Shown here one piece after another: positions 62,442 to 64,000 of a DNA stretch of 64,000 bases. The stretch comes from Thermohalobaculum sediminis (GTDB lineage: Bacteria > Pseudomonadota > Alphaproteobacteria > Rhodobacterales > Rhodobacteraceae), in the NCBI RefSeq assembly GCF_023487995.1, contig NZ_JAMFKN010000009.1, forward strand, positions 124,001 through 188,000. Direction: 5' to 3'. A model generated the notes under the pieces. It did no database searches. It had not been told where the DNA came from and was given only the letters and a program-made list of their open reading frames with translations. Within the stretch, counting starts at the first letter, position 1. Each line of letters begins with the position of its first letter. The position numbers were made by a program, and so were the translations under genes.

Positions 62442-64000
62442 TCAGACGTTTGTGCCGAGCGGAAGATCGCGCAGCCGTCGCCCCGTCGCCGCAAAAATTG
62501 CGTTGCCCATCGCTGGTGCGACAGGCGGTACGCCCGGCTCGCCAATCCCCGACGCGTGGACCGAGAACGGATGAGGCACGATATGGACCTCCACCTTCTC
62601 CGGGAAATTGTCCGCGCGTGCCACGTCGTAGTCATGGAAATTCGACTGCTGCACACGTCCATCCGCAAAGGTGATCCCGGAGTTGAGCGCGAGTGTCATG
62701 CCCATCACGGCCGAACCTTCCATCTGGCTACGGATCCGCTCGGGGTTCGCTGCAAAACCGCAGTCGACGGCGAAATGCATCTCCGGGACGCGGATCTGGC
62801 CGTCGACGATCCTGACCCTAGCCGCGACTGCGACATAGGTGACAAAGGAACGATGAACGGCAAGGCCGAGCCCCTCGCCCTCAGGCAGCGTTGCGCCCCA
62901 TCCGGCCGCGTCCGCCGCGACCTCGACCACATGAGCGAGGCGCCCCGTGTCGATCGGATATTCAGCATACGGCTCGCCGTAGTTCCAAAAGTCCTCGGGC
63001 ATCCCCGCCGTCGCGACGTCGATCGTGCGCGGCGGGCCGATCAGTTCGAGCAGCATCTCCTTGTGGTCGCGCCCCAACTCGTGCGCCAGTTCGGCGATGA
63101 AGCTCTGCACCGCCCATGCCCGCGGAACGTTGGAAACCGAGCGGAACCAGCCAATCCGTGCATGGGCCAAGGCCGGCGCGTTGTCGCAGCGGATGTTGGC
63201 GACGTCCCAGGGAGCATCGACATGGCCCATTCCGTTCTCGATGAAGAACTGATGGCCGTTGTCAGGTGCGAACGTCGATAGGATTGACGGTGCTACCGAG
63301 GTGTGGTGCCAGCCGGTTACCTTGCCCGCGTCATCCATCGCGACGCGTAGACGCTCGACCGAGGTCGTGTGCATGAAGCTGTTGTGGATGTCGTCCTCGC
63401 GCGTCCACTGCACCCGGACTGGCGCGTTTACGGCCTTGGAGAGTCGCGCTGCCTCGATCGCGAAGTCCCATTTCGACTTCCGCCCGAATCCGCCACCGAG
63501 CAACGTGACGTTGACCTTCACCTGTTCGATCGGAAGGGCGAGGTCCTTCGCCACGTCCTCGCGCGCGCCGTAGGGGCTCTGGACGGAGGTCCAGATCTCG
63601 CAGCCATCCGTGGTCACCGACGCGATCGCCACGGGTGGCTCCATCGGAATATGCGCCATGTGCGCCTGATAATAGGAGCGCTCGAAGATCGTTGACGCCG
63701 CGGCGAAGGCGCCGGGTACATCGCCCTGATCTCGGAAGATCTTGTCGGGGGCCTTTGACGCCTCTTCCATCTCGGCGCGGTAGGCCGCGCTTTCGTATGA
63801 GGCATGCGGCCCGTCGTCCCACTCGATCTTCAGGCGCTCGCGACCACGCTCGGCCGCCCAGGTGTTCGTGGCGACGACGGCTATCCCGCCAAGCGGCAGG
63901 AAATTGACGGGAGCAGGGGCGCCCGCGATCTCGATCACCCGCTCGACACCCGGAACCGCGAGCGTCTCGCTGGCATCGTAACTCTTGACCTTGCCTCCGA
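62442..64000 (-). CDS. Molybdenum hydroxylase large subunit (isoquinoline 1-oxidoreductase beta-like), 5' end missing
   Basis: A xanthine-oxidase-family molybdopterin subunit whose beginning lies beyond the right edge; the frame is open through base 64000 without a start, and at least 519 codons are present. Motifs include VNVTLLGGGFGRKSKWDFA, RVQWTREDDIHNSFMHTTS, a DAPW...CDN region and GIGEPGVPPVAPAMGNAIF near the C-terminus with the family's active-site glutamate. The small iron-sulfur subunit should lie outside the window. Substrate, aldehyde or N-heterocycle, cannot be told. Confidence 0.85.
   Translation of the reverse strand, partial: GGKVKSYDASETLAVPGVERVIEIAGAPAPVNFLPLGGIAVVATNTWAAERGRERLKIEWDDGPHASYESAAYRAEMEEASKAPDKIFRDQGDVPGAFAAASTIFERSYYQAHMAHIPMEPPVAIASVTTDGCEIWTSVQSPYGAREDVAKDLALPIEQVKVNVTLLGGGFGRKSKWDFAIEAARLSKAVNAPVRVQWTREDDIHNSFMHTTSVERLRVAMDDAGKVTGWHHTSVAPSILSTFAPDNGHQFFIENGMGHVDAPWDVANIRCDNAPALAHARIGWFRSVSNVPRAWAVQSFIAELAHELGRDHKEMLLELIGPPRTIDVATAGMPEDFWNYGEPYAEYPIDTGRLAHVVEVAADAAGWGATLPEGEGLGLAVHRSFVTYVAVAARVRIVDGQIRVPEMHFAVDCGFAANPERIRSQMEGSAVMGMTLALNSGITFADGRVQQSNFHDYDVARADNFPEKVEVHIVPHPFSVHASGIGEPGVPPVAPAMGNAIFAATGRRLRDLPLGTNV

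Overview
The window is high-GC DNA (about two-thirds G+C) with tightly packed operons and many ATGA stop/start overlaps. Gene content points to an alphaproteobacterium of the Rhodobacterales (Paracoccus/Roseobacter/Rhodovulum-like): a Paracoccus-type soxS/soxVWXYZABCDEF cluster, FnrL-type boxes and an OpgGH periplasmic-glucan locus. This is inferred from gene content, not from a marker gene. No tRNA, rRNA or CRISPR array was seen. | Layout. 1-5.5 kb: a phosphonate operon on the minus strand (phnW-phnA-phnY-pbfA) with a divergent LysR regulator; two copies of a TCGAT-N7-ATCGA palindrome lie between them. 5.6-7.2 kb: an unassigned TPR protein. 7.3-19.4 kb: the thiosulfate-oxidising Sox system. 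soxS, an HbpS/GlcG-like gene and the ArsR-type repressor soxR run leftward; soxVW and soxXYZABCDEF run rightward; a YeeE/YedE thiosulfate-type transporter converges on the end. The repressor has two cysteines 66 residues apart, as in the persulfide sensors SqrR and BigR. 19.5-22.6 kb: a D-tartrate dehydratase, a carboxymuconolactone-decarboxylase-like protein and a ketopantoate-reductase-like protein. | 22.9-36.6 kb: an osmoregulated periplasmic glucan island. It holds the synthase opgH, two Tat-exported OpgG/OpgD paralogues, an SbmA/BacA-like ABC transporter, and GH3, GH144 and GH15 glycosidases with an alpha/beta hydrolase. Synthesis, trimming or cyclisation, transport and turnover of a beta-1,2-glucan thus appear to sit together. 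36.9-44.6 kb: a sterol-desaturase-like protein, an AraC regulator, a GFA-family protein, an RND efflux pair and a small potassium channel. 44.6-47.3 kb: an HTH/TolB-like/TPR protein, followed in frame after its stop by coding-like sequence, and a divergent secreted protein. | 47.7-56.9 kb: a likely surface-glycan locus resembling polyprenyl-phosphoryl-pentose synthesis: PRPP synthetase, an APH-fold kinase, GtrA, a HAD-UbiA fusion, an epimerase, then exported NAGPA-like and formylglycine-enzyme-like proteins. Two FNR-type boxes lie in its intergenic regions. 57.5-61.8 kb: a MacB-like ABC exporter operon. 61.85-62.4 kb: scars of IS3- and IS6-family elements with three IS-end-like repeats. The window ends inside a molybdenum hydroxylase large-subunit gene that runs off the right edge.
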